A stretch of 24,209 bases of DNA from UBA4292 sp002395865 (lineage in GTDB: Bacteria; Bacillota; Clostridia; Lachnospirales; Lachnospiraceae), in assembly GCA_946533395.1 (NCBI GenBank), contig CAMNBU010000034.1, forward strand, positions 1-24,209, in the 5' to 3' direction. Within the stretch, counting starts at the first letter, position 1, and every line of letters begins with the position of its first letter. A program made the position numbers and the translations under genes. The notes under the pieces are model-generated. The model was not told where the DNA came from and searched no databases. It saw nothing but the letters and a program-made list of their open reading frames with translations. Below, one piece after another: positions 6,398-14,952 of the stretch.

Positions 6398-7831
6398 ATG
6401 CGTAAATTCATGGATGATGATTTCATGCTCTACAATGACACGGCAAAGCATCTGTTTCACGACTATGCAAAGTCTCTGCCGATCATTGACTATCACTGCC
6501 ATATCTCGCCCCATGAGATCTACGAGGACAGAAGATATGACAATATAGCCCAGATATGGCTGGGCGGCAAAAATCCCGACGGCTCCTACTTCGGCGACCA
6601 CTACAAGTGGCGCCTTATGAGAAGCAACGCGGTGCCGGAGGATGTGGTCACGGGTGATACAGAGCCCTTCGAGAAGTTCAAGGCATTTGCCGCGACGCTT
6701 GAGATGGCCATCGGCAATCCCATGTACCACTGGTCGAATATGGAGCTGAAGAAGTACTTCGGTATCGAGGAGCCCCTGACTGTGGACAACGCGCAGAAGA
6801 TCTGGGAGAGGACCTCCTTCCTTCTTCGCAACGACCCGAAGCTCTCCGTGCGCGGCATCATCCGCTCATCGGGAGTGAAGTATGTAGGCACCACGGACGA
6901 TCCCATCGACAGCCTCGAGTGGCATGAGAAGCTCGCGGCCGAGGAGGACCTGGGCTTTATCGTATGCCCTTCCTTCAGACCCGATAAGGCGATAAATATA
7001 TCTAAGGCAGGCTTTGCAGACTATATCGCGAAGCTCGCGAAGTCGGTCGGTAAGGAGTCGTTAAGCAGCACACAGGAAGTATGCGACGCTCTGAACGAGA
7101 GGATAGATTTCTTCAAGGCGCACGGCTGCAAGGCGAGCGACCACGGCATCGACTACGTGATGTTCAGAAAGGGAAGCGATGAGGTCGCTGACGCGGCTCT
7201 TAAGAAGGCTCTTCGCGGCGAGGCTGTCAGCGTGGAGGAGGCTGAGGTGTATCAGACGAAGGTGCTTCTGTCTCTTGCGAGGAAGTACCACGCAGAGAAC
7301 ATCGTCATGGAGATCCACTACTCATGCACGAGAAATGTGAACGAGAGGACATTCAAGATAGAGGGACCCGACACCGGCTTTGACATGATCGCGAAGAGCA
7401 GCTGCGGCGATCAGCTCGCGGAGCTGTTCTCGGAGCTTGATAAGACGAACGAGTTGCCCAAGACCATCGTATTCTCCCTCGACCACAACGATTTCAACCA
7501 GATCACCACATGTCTCGGCGCGTTCCAGTCGGACGAGGTCGCAGGCAAGATGCAGCTCGGCGCCGCATGGTGGTTCCTCGACACAAGGGACGGCATGGAG
7601 GAGCAGATGAAGGCCCTCGGAAACCTCGGCCTTTTAGGCAATTTCGTCGGCATGCTCACGGACTCCAGATCCTTCCTGTCATATGCGAGACATGATTACT
7701 TCAGGCGCATCGCCTGCAATCTGATCGGCGACTGGGTGGAGAAGGGCGAGTACCCCGCAAACGAGGCTTCGCTCAAGAAGATCGTCGAGGGTATAAGCTA
7801 TTATAATGCAGAGAGGTACTTCAATATATAG
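6398..7831 (+). CDS. uxaC: Uronate isomerase
   Basis: UxaC converts D-galacturonate to D-tagaturonate and D-glucuronate to D-fructuronate, the first step for free uronic acids. The protein has 477 residues, close to the 470 of the E. coli enzyme. It is recognised by the amidohydrolase-fold motif PIIDYHCHISPHEIYEDRRY (His33 and His35), followed by the IAQIWLGG and DHYKWRLMRSNAV segments, and later by AAWWFLDTRDGM and GMLTDSRSFLSYARHDYFRR, all highly conserved in the family. AAGGAG lies 8 bases before the ATG. Codon use is strongly biased (GAG, AAG, CTC, ATC), as in the whole operon. Only uxaB and uxaA follow, with no uxuA or uxuB, so galacturonate is the likely main substrate. Confidence 0.97.
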   Translation: MRKFMDDDFMLYNDTAKHLFHDYAKSLPIIDYHCHISPHEIYEDRRYDNIAQIWLGGKNPDGSYFGDHYKWRLMRSNAVPEDVVTGDTEPFEKFKAFAATLEMAIGNPMYHWSNMELKKYFGIEEPLTVDNAQKIWERTSFLLRNDPKLSVRGIIRSSGVKYVGTTDDPIDSLEWHEKLAAEEDLGFIVCPSFRPDKAINISKAGFADYIAKLAKSVGKESLSSTQEVCDALNERIDFFKAHGCKASDHGIDYVMFRKGSDEVADAALKKALRGEAVSVEEAEVYQTKVLLSLARKYHAENIVMEIHYSCTRNVNERTFKIEGPDTGFDMIAKSSCGDQLAELFSELDKTNELPKTIVFSLDHNDFNQITTCLGAFQSDEVAGKMQLGAAWWFLDTRDGMEEQMKALGNLGLLGNFVGMLTDSRSFLSYARHDYFRRIACNLIGDWVEKGEYPANEASLKKIVEGISYYNAERYFNI

Positions 7832-7920
7832 CTCGATTGCGAAGCAATCGAGCGAAGGCGACGTTTCGCGAAGCGAAATGTTGGAATAGCCCATCTGTGC
7901 AACAGATGAGCGAAGGCGAC
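7831..7920 (+). repeat. Cluster of three short hairpins with a repeated 13-mer
   Basis: The uxaC-uxaB gap holds three perfect hairpins with 3-base loops: 7831-7840/7844-7853 (10 bp), 7864-7869/7873-7878 (6 bp) and 7892-7898/7902-7908 (7 bp). The first two share the apex CGCGAAGCG or TGCGAAGCA. The sequence GAGCGAAGGCGAC follows the first and third hairpin (7850-7862 and 7908-7920). The stems differ while the 13-mer is constant, so this looks like two or three units of a dispersed hairpin repeat, possibly affecting mRNA stability between the genes. Confidence 0.7.
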
Positions 7921-7936
7921 ATATAAGGAGAGACCA

Positions 7937-9424
7937 ATGTCCAAGCTTAATTACGAAGTCCTGAAGAATTCAGGCTATGACGGATACATACTGAAGAACG
8001 CGCCCGTGAAGGTGCTCCAGTTCGGAGAGGGCAACTTCCTGCGCGCATTCGTGGATTATTTCTTTGATATTTCCAATGAGAAGGCAGGCTGGAACGGCAA
8101 GGTCGCACTCGTGCAGCCCATTGCCCAGGGCCTGACCGACCTTATAAACGAGCAGGAGGGCCTGTACACACTCTATCTGCGCGGCTCGGAGAACGGTCAG
8201 AAGGTGAACAGAAAGCGCGTCATAAGCGTTGTGGACAAGTGCTACAACCCTTACGGCGACTGGGCATCTGTCATCGAGATCGCAAAGAGCGCGGATCTCG
8301 AGTTCATCGCGAGCAATACCACCGAGGCCGGTATCGTGTACGATGCGGGCTCGTCCATGACCCAGACACCGCCGGATTCATTTCCTGCGAAGCTGACCGT
8401 GCTTCTCTATGAGAGGTTCAAGGCAGGACAGAAGGGCGTGGTAGTGCTCTCATGTGAGCTCATCGACAACAACGGCAAGGAGCTCGAGAAGATCGTTAAA
8501 AGACATGCCGAGGAGTGGAGCCTGGGTGATGATTTCATATCGTGGCTTGAGAAGGAGAACTTATTTTGCTCCACGCTCGTGGACCGCATCGTTCCCGGCC
8601 GCATTAGGGATCCGAAGGAGGTGGCGCAGCTCGAGAAGGAGCACGGCTACGAGGATCCGCTGCTCGACGTGGGCGAGGTCTTCGGCGTGTGGTATATCGA
8701 GGGCCCGGAGTGGCTCGCAGACAAGCTGCCCTTTAAGAAGGCAGGCGTAAATGTGCATGTCGTTCCCGAGGTGGCTCCCTACAAGAAGCGCAAGGTGCGC
8801 ATATTAAACGGCGCACACACCGGCTTCGTGCTCGGCGCTTATCTCGCGGGACAGGACATCGTGCGCGACTGCATGCACAACGAGACCATTCACGGCTTCA
8901 TGGACAAGATGCTCTTCGACGAGATCATCCCCGTGCTGCCGCTTGATAAGGCGGACTGCGACGCCTTCGCGGCCGCTGTGACCGACAGGTTTAACAATCC
9001 CTTCGTGGATCACCTGCTCATGAGCATTTCGTTAAATTCCACCTCCAAGTGGAAGGCCAGAAACATGCCCAGCTTCCTCGAGTATATCGACCGCTTCGGC
9101 AAGCTTCCGCAGGCTCTGACCATGAGCCTCGCAGCTTACATTGCATTCTATTCGAATGATATCAAGAGGCGCGAGGAGGACGGCCTGATCTGTGTTCGCC
9201 CTGCAGGCAATGAGTACAAGGTGCAGGACGACGCGTGGGTGCTCGACTTCTACTATGAGAGAAAGGACGCTTCTGCCGAGCAGCTCGTGAAGGATGTTCT
9301 CTCGAACGAGAAGATGTGGGATCGGGACCTTACAAAGATCGAGGGACTCTACGACACAGTGCTCGCGGACCTGAAGCTGATCAGAGAGAAGGGCGCAGAG
9401 GCGGCTTACAAGAGCGTGCTGTAA
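7937..9424 (+). CDS. uxaB: Tagaturonate reductase (altronate oxidoreductase)
   Basis: UxaB reduces D-tagaturonate to D-altronate with NADH. The protein has 495 residues and belongs to the polyol-specific long-chain dehydrogenase (mannitol dehydrogenase) family. It shows the N-terminal Rossmann motif VLQFGEGNFLRAFVD (27-41), the family block IVPGRIRDP, and the catalytic-region motif KVRILNGAHTGFVLGAYLAG, in which the lysine and the N-G-A-H cluster are conserved. The N-terminal segment matches UxaB better than the fructuronate reductase UxuB. AAGGAG lies 6-7 bases before the ATG at 7937. The flanking gaps are long for this operon and carry stable hairpins, which may tune the ratio of UxaC, UxaB and UxaA. 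Confidence 0.95.
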   Translation: MSKLNYEVLKNSGYDGYILKNAPVKVLQFGEGNFLRAFVDYFFDISNEKAGWNGKVALVQPIAQGLTDLINEQEGLYTLYLRGSENGQKVNRKRVISVVDKCYNPYGDWASVIEIAKSADLEFIASNTTEAGIVYDAGSSMTQTPPDSFPAKLTVLLYERFKAGQKGVVVLSCELIDNNGKELEKIVKRHAEEWSLGDDFISWLEKENLFCSTLVDRIVPGRIRDPKEVAQLEKEHGYEDPLLDVGEVFGVWYIEGPEWLADKLPFKKAGVNVHVVPEVAPYKKRKVRILNGAHTGFVLGAYLAGQDIVRDCMHNETIHGFMDKMLFDEIIPVLPLDKADCDAFAAAVTDRFNNPFVDHLLMSISLNSTSKWKARNMPSFLEYIDRFGKLPQALTMSLAAYIAFYSNDIKRREEDGLICVRPAGNEYKVQDDAWVLDFYYERKDASAEQLVKDVLSNEKMWDRDLTKIEGLYDTVLADLKLIREKGAEAAYKSVL

Positions 9425-9434
9425 ATATTAAAAG

Positions 9435-9504
9435 CCTGAGGGAATACCTGTCAGGTTTTCATCGGTGCCGGAGCAGGCACGGCACCGATGGCACTATGCC
9501 TGCT
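9435..9504 (+). promoter_or_regulatory. Mutually exclusive hairpins between uxaB and uxaA
   Basis: Three elements lie here. A short hairpin (CCTGA 9435-9439, TCAGG 9451-9455) is followed by TTTT. A 10-bp perfect hairpin pairs CATCGGTGCC (9460-9469) with GGCACCGATG (9481-9490). Its loop and 3' arm start include AGCAGGCA (9472-9479), which can instead pair with TGCCTGCT (9497-9504). The last two cannot form together in full, so the region could act as an RNA switch or just as a processing site before uxaA. Confidence 0.45.
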
Positions 9505-9518
9505 GCAAAGAACAAGGA

Positions 9519-10997
9519 ATGAAGATCATCAAAATCCATCCCCGCGACAATGTGGTCGTGGCGCTTTCAGATATCGCTGCCGGAGAGGTCATTGACATCG
9601 ACGGCAGGAAGGTCCGCAGCAAAGAGGTGATAAGGCGCGGCCACAAGATGGCGATAAGGCCTATTGGCGCGGGTGAGCAGATAATCAAATACGGAAATCC
9701 CATAGCAGGCGCGACCTGTGATATAGCCGAGGGCGCGTGGGTGCATGTACACAACGCGAAGACTCTCCTTAAGGAGGGCGGCGAGTACACCTACGACCAT
9801 CAGGTGTACGAGCTTCCGAAGGTGGAGCCGAAGACATTTATGGGCTACAGGAGGCGCGACGGGCGCGCCGCGATACGAAACGAGATATGGATAATACCCA
9901 CGGTCGGGTGCGTGAATTCGATCGCGGGCCAGATCGTGGCGCAGGCTCAGAAGTTTGTGGAAGGCAGCGTAGAGGGAGTATATACCTTTGCACATCCATT
10001 CGGCTGTTCGCAGCTGGGAGGCGACCTCGAGCAGACCAAGAAGCTGCTGGCGGCGCTTGTGAGACACCCGAACGCGGGAGGCGTTTTAGTGCTCTCACTT
10101 GGCTGCGAGAACCTTACACATGAGCTTTTTATGAAGGAGCTTGGTGAGTACGATCCGGAGCGCGTGAGGTTCTTAAACTGTCAGGATGTGTCGGACGATG
10201 TCGGCGAGGGCGTAAGGATCGTCGGCGAGCTCGCGAAGTATGCGGGACAGTTTAAGAGGGAGCCGATACCGGCCTCGGAGCTGGTAGTAGGCATGAAGTG
10301 CGGAGGCAGCGACGGACTCTCTGGCATAACGGCGAACCCCACCGTGGGACGATTCTCCGACAGGCTCATTGCCTTAGGCGGCAGCACGGTGCTCACGGAA
10401 GTACCCGAGATGTTCGGCGCGGAGAATATACTGTTTGCGAGATGTCAGGACTGCGCGGTGTTTGAAAAGGCCGTGAAGATGGTGAACGATTTCAAGGATT
10501 ATTTCGTGAGCCACGGACAGGTGGTCTACGAGAACCCCTCGCCCGGCAACAAGGAGGGAGGCATCACCACGCTCGAGGACAAGTCCTGCGGCTGCGTCCA
10601 GAAGGGCGGCAGCGCGCAGATCGTGGACGTTTTGGCATACGCGGAGCCTGTCACGAAGAAGGGGCTTAACGTCCTCTCGGGCCCGGGCAATGACTTAGTC
10701 AGCGCCACGGATCTCACGGCTGCGGGAGCGCACATGATACTCTTCACCACAGGCAGGGGAACTCCCTTCGGAGCGCCCGCACCCACAGTGAAGATAAGCA
10801 CGAACACGGCGCTTTTTGAGAAGAAGCCCACATGGATAGATTTCAATGCGGGCACCGTGGCGGAGGGCGAGAGCCTGGACGACGCGGGGGACAGACTGCT
10901 GGAGTACGTGCTCGAGGTCGCGAGCGGAAGGCTGACGAAGGCCGAGGAGCACGGCTGCAGGGAAATATCGATATTTAAGGACGGAGTGGTACTGTAA
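9519..10997 (+). CDS. uxaA: Altronate dehydratase
   Basis: UxaA removes water from D-altronate to give 2-keto-3-deoxygluconate and ends the galacturonate branch. The 492-residue length agrees with the E. coli enzyme (495). The N-terminal SAF domain begins MKIIKIHPRDNVVVALSDI; the catalytic part shows GYRRRDGRAAIRNEIWIIPT, GCSQLGGDLEQTK, MKCGGSDGLSGITANP and the DKSCGCVQKGG cluster. The cysteines fit an iron-dependent enzyme. The start is taken from the family N-terminus: at 9519 the only Shine-Dalgarno-like sequence, AAGGA, abuts the ATG with no spacer, which is poor. A GTG at 9465 would add 18 residues that read like non-coding sequence. Translation may therefore depend on the structured leader before it. 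Confidence 0.95.
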   Translation: MKIIKIHPRDNVVVALSDIAAGEVIDIDGRKVRSKEVIRRGHKMAIRPIGAGEQIIKYGNPIAGATCDIAEGAWVHVHNAKTLLKEGGEYTYDHQVYELPKVEPKTFMGYRRRDGRAAIRNEIWIIPTVGCVNSIAGQIVAQAQKFVEGSVEGVYTFAHPFGCSQLGGDLEQTKKLLAALVRHPNAGGVLVLSLGCENLTHELFMKELGEYDPERVRFLNCQDVSDDVGEGVRIVGELAKYAGQFKREPIPASELVVGMKCGGSDGLSGITANPTVGRFSDRLIALGGSTVLTEVPEMFGAENILFARCQDCAVFEKAVKMVNDFKDYFVSHGQVVYENPSPGNKEGGITTLEDKSCGCVQKGGSAQIVDVLAYAEPVTKKGLNVLSGPGNDLVSATDLTAAGAHMILFTTGRGTPFGAPAPTVKISTNTALFEKKPTWIDFNAGTVAEGESLDDAGDRLLEYVLEVASGRLTKAEEHGCREISIFKDGVVL

Positions 10998-11035
10998 GAT
11001 ATGATACGGATTATTTAACGAAGGGAAAGGAGAAA

Positions 11036-11899
11036 ATGGAACTTAGAACAGCGGCATCCCCGAGGGATGTAAAATGGTATGATACAAAGCGTCTTCGCGA
11101 GGAATTCCTCATCGAGAAGGTCTTTTTCGAGGACGAGATAAGGCTGGTATACAGCCACATCGACAGGATCATCACAGGCGCGGCTACGCCAGTGACAAAG
11201 GTCCTAAGGCTTGAGGCGGGAGAAGAGCTTCGCGCGGAGTATTTCCTTCAGAGACGCGAGCTCGGCATCATCAATATCGGCGGCGACGGCGTCATCACAG
11301 TGGACGGCAAGGAGTACAAGGTCATTTCCAGAGACGGTATGTACATCGGCATGGGAGCGAAGGATATCACCTTCGCAAGCCTTGACCCGAAGAACCCCGC
11401 GAAGTTCTACATGAATTCTGCGCCCGCGCACAGAACCTGTCCGACAGTCCTCATCAAGAGAGAGGGTACAGCCGGCGAGGGCGAGGTAGTCATCAAGGAG
11501 GAGAACAAGAAGCATCTCGGCCGCCTCGAGGACTGCAACGTGCGCACCATCAACAAGTACATCCTCCCCGGACAGGTAGAGAGCTGCCAGCTGGAAATGG
11601 GTCTGACCCATCTCGAGCCCGGAAGCGTGTGGAACACCATGCCCTGCCACACCCACGACAGACGCATGGAGGTATACCTCTACTTCGATCTTCCCGAGGA
11701 CGCGTTCGTCATGCACTACATGGGCGAGCCGCAGGAGACCCGCCACATCGTTATGCGCAACGAGCAGGCAGTCATTTCCCCCAGCTGGTCGATCCACTCG
11801 GGCGCCGGCTCCAGGAACTACACCTTCATCTGGGGCATGGTCGGCGAGAACCAGGACTTCGACGACATGGACGACGTGAGGAATCAGGATCTGATGTAA
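11036..11899 (+). CDS. kduI: 5-keto-4-deoxyuronate isomerase (cupin type)
   Basis: KduI isomerises 5-keto-4-deoxyuronate (DKI), formed from unsaturated galacturonate released by pectate lyases, to DKII. The protein has 287 residues (E. coli KduI 278). The zinc ligands are present: His205 and His207 in PCHTHDRR, Glu212 in MEVYLY and His254 in WSIHSGAG. Their spacing equals that of E. coli His196, His198, Glu203 and His245. AAAGGAG precedes the ATG. It is 38 bases after uxaA and 7 bases before an unrelated membrane-anchored protein. A second, RpiB-like isomerase for the same reaction is encoded 2.4 kb downstream. Confidence 0.97.
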   Translation: MELRTAASPRDVKWYDTKRLREEFLIEKVFFEDEIRLVYSHIDRIITGAATPVTKVLRLEAGEELRAEYFLQRRELGIINIGGDGVITVDGKEYKVISRDGMYIGMGAKDITFASLDPKNPAKFYMNSAPAHRTCPTVLIKREGTAGEGEVVIKEENKKHLGRLEDCNVRTINKYILPGQVESCQLEMGLTHLEPGSVWNTMPCHTHDRRMEVYLYFDLPEDAFVMHYMGEPQETRHIVMRNEQAVISPSWSIHSGAGSRNYTFIWGMVGENQDFDDMDDVRNQDLM

Positions 11900-11906
11900 T
11901 GCAGGT

Positions 11907-12695
11907 ATGAAGAAGATATTATCCATTCTGATAATCGCTCTGATCATTGCCGGTATCGGCTTTGGAGTCTGGTATTTTAATCTGTTCGGCTACCGGCTCA
12001 CAGCCGAGGCTGCAAGAGGCAGAAAACTGGTGAGTGAGCTTTATGACGAGGCAAAATATGTGGGGCCGGTCATAAAGGATGAACCGACATCTCCGCTTCA
12101 GTATTCTGCAGGTGACTGGATCATACAGACCGATCATACCGGAAATGCTATTCTTTCTGTTGCTCTTTCGGCTAAGGCGGCCGACGAAGTTCAGAAGAAT
12201 CAGGGGCCGGAACTGTCTGATGATGAACTGAAGGAAATAGCTGAAAAGGAATGGCAGAGATACATTGATATAAAGTATCAGGTCAAAGCCGAGATAACAA
12301 AGGAAGGCGGGATGGTCAATATATCTCTTTGCGAAATAAAGGAGAAAAATGAGACCGGAGCGAGGGCGTTCCTGTCGTATTTCGGCGACGGAACACTTTT
12401 CTGCGTATCCTTTTCAGACCGATACGCTGAATTTTTAGCTGACGAACCGCGCATTTCGTTAAAGGAAGCGTATGAAAAGGCTTTCGGATATGTGACCGAA
12501 GAACGGGGGGATCTGGAACTGATCTACGATTTCAAAGAAGAAGCGGTAAAGGAGGGCATGACCGGTATCGGACCGATGTATCTGGTGGAGATCTATGGCA
12601 GAACCGATGCTCATCCGGATTGGGATGTGTATTGCTGCGCACAGATAAATGCCGTAACAGGTAAGCTGCATCATATCAGTTATGACGACAGGTAG
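11907..12695 (+). CDS. Membrane-anchored protein with PepSY-like C-terminus, function unknown
   Basis: I do not recognise a named family. The 262-residue protein has a basic start and one hydrophobic segment (about 4-27), then a mostly polar domain, so it is likely tethered outside the membrane. The C-terminal part has two segments of the kind seen in PepSY/YcdB-like domains: ISLKEAYEKAFGYV and, at the end, VYCCAQINAVTGKLHHISY, with the typical A-x-T-G-K turn. The start at 11907 has only CAGG one base away, so initiation may depend on translation of kduI. Codon use (more GAA and AAA, few CTC) differs from the uronate enzymes on both sides, which suggests a later insertion into the operon. Confidence 0.65.
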   Translation: MKKILSILIIALIIAGIGFGVWYFNLFGYRLTAEAARGRKLVSELYDEAKYVGPVIKDEPTSPLQYSAGDWIIQTDHTGNAILSVALSAKAADEVQKNQGPELSDDELKEIAEKEWQRYIDIKYQVKAEITKEGGMVNISLCEIKEKNETGARAFLSYFGDGTLFCVSFSDRYAEFLADEPRISLKEAYEKAFGYVTEERGDLELIYDFKEEAVKEGMTGIGPMYLVEIYGRTDAHPDWDVYCCAQINAVTGKLHHISYDDR

Positions 12696-12734
12696 TGGAT
12701 GATTATCATTAACAGGGCTTATGGAGGGGATCGA

Positions 12735-13355
12735 ATGAGACGTAAAATACTTATGTATATCGCCTTCGCAGCTTTACTTACCGCGTGCGCGGAAGGCAGT
12801 ACGGTTCCCTCTGCCACTTCGGAAAGTCAGAGTGAAAGCGTAAAGAGCACCTACCCTCAGGAGGGGTCATCGATCGAGTTAGTGACGAGCTATGACAGGG
12901 ATGAGAGCCGGATAAAATGGTCGGATTCGAATAATGTGACGGTTAAGTGCTATTTCGAGCAGAGCGTGAGTCTGCCGATGACTTTCGGGGACGGGGGCAT
13001 GAACTATGAGCTTGTATCGGGCGAGGACCTGTTCAGGGATTTTGTGAACGGCAAGACCGATACACTGACTGTTGAGTATATTTATTATAAAACAAATGCA
13101 TCGATAGATACTCTGGAGATAAAAAGGACCGGGACGGACTCATATTCATTGTCTGACAATGAGATAAAGGCAGCATACGCCGCGGGGGCCGAGGAACTGG
13201 CGAACGCCAAGGCGGAGTGCATAAAGGCTGTGAACTATAACGGTCACACGGACTATTACATATGCGACAAAGCGACAACGGATATGGACGTTAAGAACAG
13301 GGGCGCATCATCATCGTCAAACACTGTGAGAGGTCTTTTCTCAATACCGGAGTAA
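12735..13355 (+). CDS. Putative lipoprotein, function unknown
   Basis: The chosen ATG at 12735 has GGAGGGG 5 bases upstream; an in-frame ATG at 12699 lacks a site and would put 12 polar residues before the signal peptide. The 206-residue product starts with a short basic region, a hydrophobic stretch and the lipobox LTAC with Cys18, followed by a serine- and threonine-rich linker (about 21-40). It should be lipid-anchored on the outer face of the membrane. No catalytic motif is visible in the rest. It sits between the membrane-anchored protein and kduD; codon use matches the former. The pair may act together at the cell surface. It does not look like a sugar-binding protein of an ABC transporter, which would be twice as long. 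Confidence 0.7.
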   Translation: MRRKILMYIAFAALLTACAEGSTVPSATSESQSESVKSTYPQEGSSIELVTSYDRDESRIKWSDSNNVTVKCYFEQSVSLPMTFGDGGMNYELVSGEDLFRDFVNGKTDTLTVEYIYYKTNASIDTLEIKRTGTDSYSLSDNEIKAAYAAGAEELANAKAECIKAVNYNGHTDYYICDKATTDMDVKNRGASSSSNTVRGLFSIPE

Positions 13356-13383
13356 AGGTAAAACTATAAAACAGGAGGCTATT

Positions 13384-14247
13384 ATGGCAGGAGTAATGGA
13401 AAAATTCCGCTTGGACGGAAAGGTGGCTTGGATCACGGGTGCAAGCTACGGACTGGGTCTGGCTTACGCGCAGGCGTACGCAGAGGCAGGCGCGAAGATC
13501 GTGTTCAACGATATCAATCAGGACCTGGTGGACCGCGGCATGGCTGAGTATAAGAAGCTCGGAATACCCGCATTCGGCAAGGTGTGCGATGTCACGAATG
13601 AGGAGCAGGTAAACGCATTTGTGGCAGAGGTGAAGGGGAAGGTCGGCCCGATAGACATACTCGTCAACAACGCGGGCATCATCAAGAGGATACCCATGGT
13701 CGAGATGAGCCTTAAGGACTGGAACGCGGTTATAGGCGTGGATCTCACCGGCCCGTTCATCTGCTCGAAGGCAGTCCTTCCGGACATGATCGCCAAAAGG
13801 AGCGGCAAGATCATCAACGCATGCTCCATGATGAGTGAGTTCGGCCGCGAGACCGTATCCGCTTACGCAGCTGCCAAGGGCGGTCTGAAGATGCTCACCA
13901 GAAATATCTGCTCAGAGTACGGCCAGTACAACATTCAGTGCAACGCTATAGGACCCGGCTACATAGCCACACCTCAGACCGCACCTCTTCGCGAGAAGCA
14001 GGCTGACGGAAGCATGCACCCCTTCGACCGCTTCATCCGCTCGAAGACACCGGCTCAGCGCTGGGGACACACGGAGGACCTCATGGGTCTTGCGGTATTC
14101 CTTGCCTCACCCGCGTCCGACTTCATCAACGGACAGGTGGTATACATCGACGGCGGTATCAGCGCATACATCGGACAGGATCCTTCGAACCTTGATGCGA
14201 GCAAGTTCGCGGACGAGGAGGAGTTCGATATCAAGGTGAATGACTGA
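13384..14247 (+). CDS. kduD: 2-keto-3-deoxygluconate dehydrogenase (SDR family, KduD/DhuD type)
   Basis: This oxidoreductase interconverts DKII (2,5-diketo-3-deoxygluconate) and 2-keto-3-deoxygluconate, and so joins the unsaturated uronate branch to KdgK. It is a classical short-chain dehydrogenase: cofactor motif TGASYGLG (18-25), NNAG (95-98) and the catalytic set Ser148, Tyr161, Lys165. Asp43 at the end of the second strand (VFNDIN) favours NAD over NADP. At 287 residues it is longer than the usual 250-270 because of an acidic C-terminal tail (about 263-287). AGGAGG precedes the ATG. Databases often label such genes gluconate 5-dehydrogenase; the kduI and dhuI neighbours speak for the KDG role. 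Confidence 0.9.
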   Translation: MAGVMEKFRLDGKVAWITGASYGLGLAYAQAYAEAGAKIVFNDINQDLVDRGMAEYKKLGIPAFGKVCDVTNEEQVNAFVAEVKGKVGPIDILVNNAGIIKRIPMVEMSLKDWNAVIGVDLTGPFICSKAVLPDMIAKRSGKIINACSMMSEFGRETVSAYAAAKGGLKMLTRNICSEYGQYNIQCNAIGPGYIATPQTAPLREKQADGSMHPFDRFIRSKTPAQRWGHTEDLMGLAVFLASPASDFINGQVVYIDGGISAYIGQDPSNLDASKFADEEEFDIKVND

Positions 14248-14256
14248 TCAAAGACC

Positions 14257-14273
14257 GGCGTGAACAGCACGCC
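14257..14273 (+). other. Small hairpin between kduD and the dhuI-like gene
   Basis: GGCGTG (14257-14262) pairs with CACGCC (14268-14273) around AACAG. No T-run follows, so this is more likely an mRNA processing or stability element than a terminator. Confidence 0.4.
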
Positions 14274-14288
14274 ATATAAAGGAAAAAT

Positions 14289-14927
14289 ATGAAAATTGCA
14301 CTTATAAATGAAAACAGCCAGGCTGCGAAAAATGCTCAGATCTATGAGGCTCTCAAGAAGGTGGCAGACGAGAAAGGCTATGAGTTGAGAAATTACGGAA
14401 TGTACGGCGCGGATGATGCTGCACAGCTCACGTATGTGCAGAACGGCATACTGGCAGCAGTGCTTCTGAATTCAGGGGCAGCGGATTTCGTCGTGACGGG
14501 CTGCGGAACCGGTGAGGGCGCCATGCTGGCACTCAACTCATTTCCGGGAGTCATCTGCGGTCATGTGGCCACACCTTTAGATGCATACACCTTTGCTCAG
14601 ATAAACGACGGCAATGCGATCTCGATACCCTTTGCACTCGGTTACGGCTGGGGAGGCGATCTGAATCTTACCTACATTTTCGAGAAGCTTTTCTCGGAAC
14701 CGTTCGGAGGCGGTTATCCGAAGGAAAGGGTGGTTCCCGAGCAACGAAACAAAAAGATACTCGACGGTGTGAGGGCGGCTGCCTTTAAGCCGCTGCCGGA
14801 GATACTCAAGAGCCTTGACAGGGAGCTTGTAAAGGGCGCTCTTGCGGGTGAACGATTCGATGAGTATTTTTTCGAAGATGCAAAGAGCGAGGAACTGAAG
14901 AGCCTTGTGAGAGAGCTTAAGGCCTGA
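14289..14927 (+). CDS. dhuI: RpiB/LacAB-family isomerase, DhuI-like 5-keto-4-deoxyuronate isomerase
   Basis: The 212-residue protein has the RpiB/LacA/LacB fold signature in the form FVVTGCGTGEGAMLALNSFPG (Cys72, Gly73, Thr74, Gly75), together with MKIALINENSQAAKN at the start and GGYPKERVVPEQRN later. These blocks match what I recall of streptococcal DhuI, which replaces KduI in glycosaminoglycan breakdown and turns DKI into DKII. The RpiB family is otherwise a pentose or galactose phosphate isomerase family. Directly after kduD the DhuI role fits well. Its presence beside a complete kduI is redundant on paper. A weak AAAGGA precedes the ATG and a strong terminator follows the gene. Confidence 0.75.
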   Translation: MKIALINENSQAAKNAQIYEALKKVADEKGYELRNYGMYGADDAAQLTYVQNGILAAVLLNSGAADFVVTGCGTGEGAMLALNSFPGVICGHVATPLDAYTFAQINDGNAISIPFALGYGWGGDLNLTYIFEKLFSEPFGGGYPKERVVPEQRNKKILDGVRAAAFKPLPEILKSLDRELVKGALAGERFDEYFFEDAKSEELKSLVRELKA

Positions 14928-14952
14928 GACGGTTTTTATTTCGATAGGTTTG

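Noticed and set aside
11204..11947. Open minus-strand frame of 247 codons opposite kduI
   Set aside because: It is a shadow; KduI has all zinc ligands on the plus strand.
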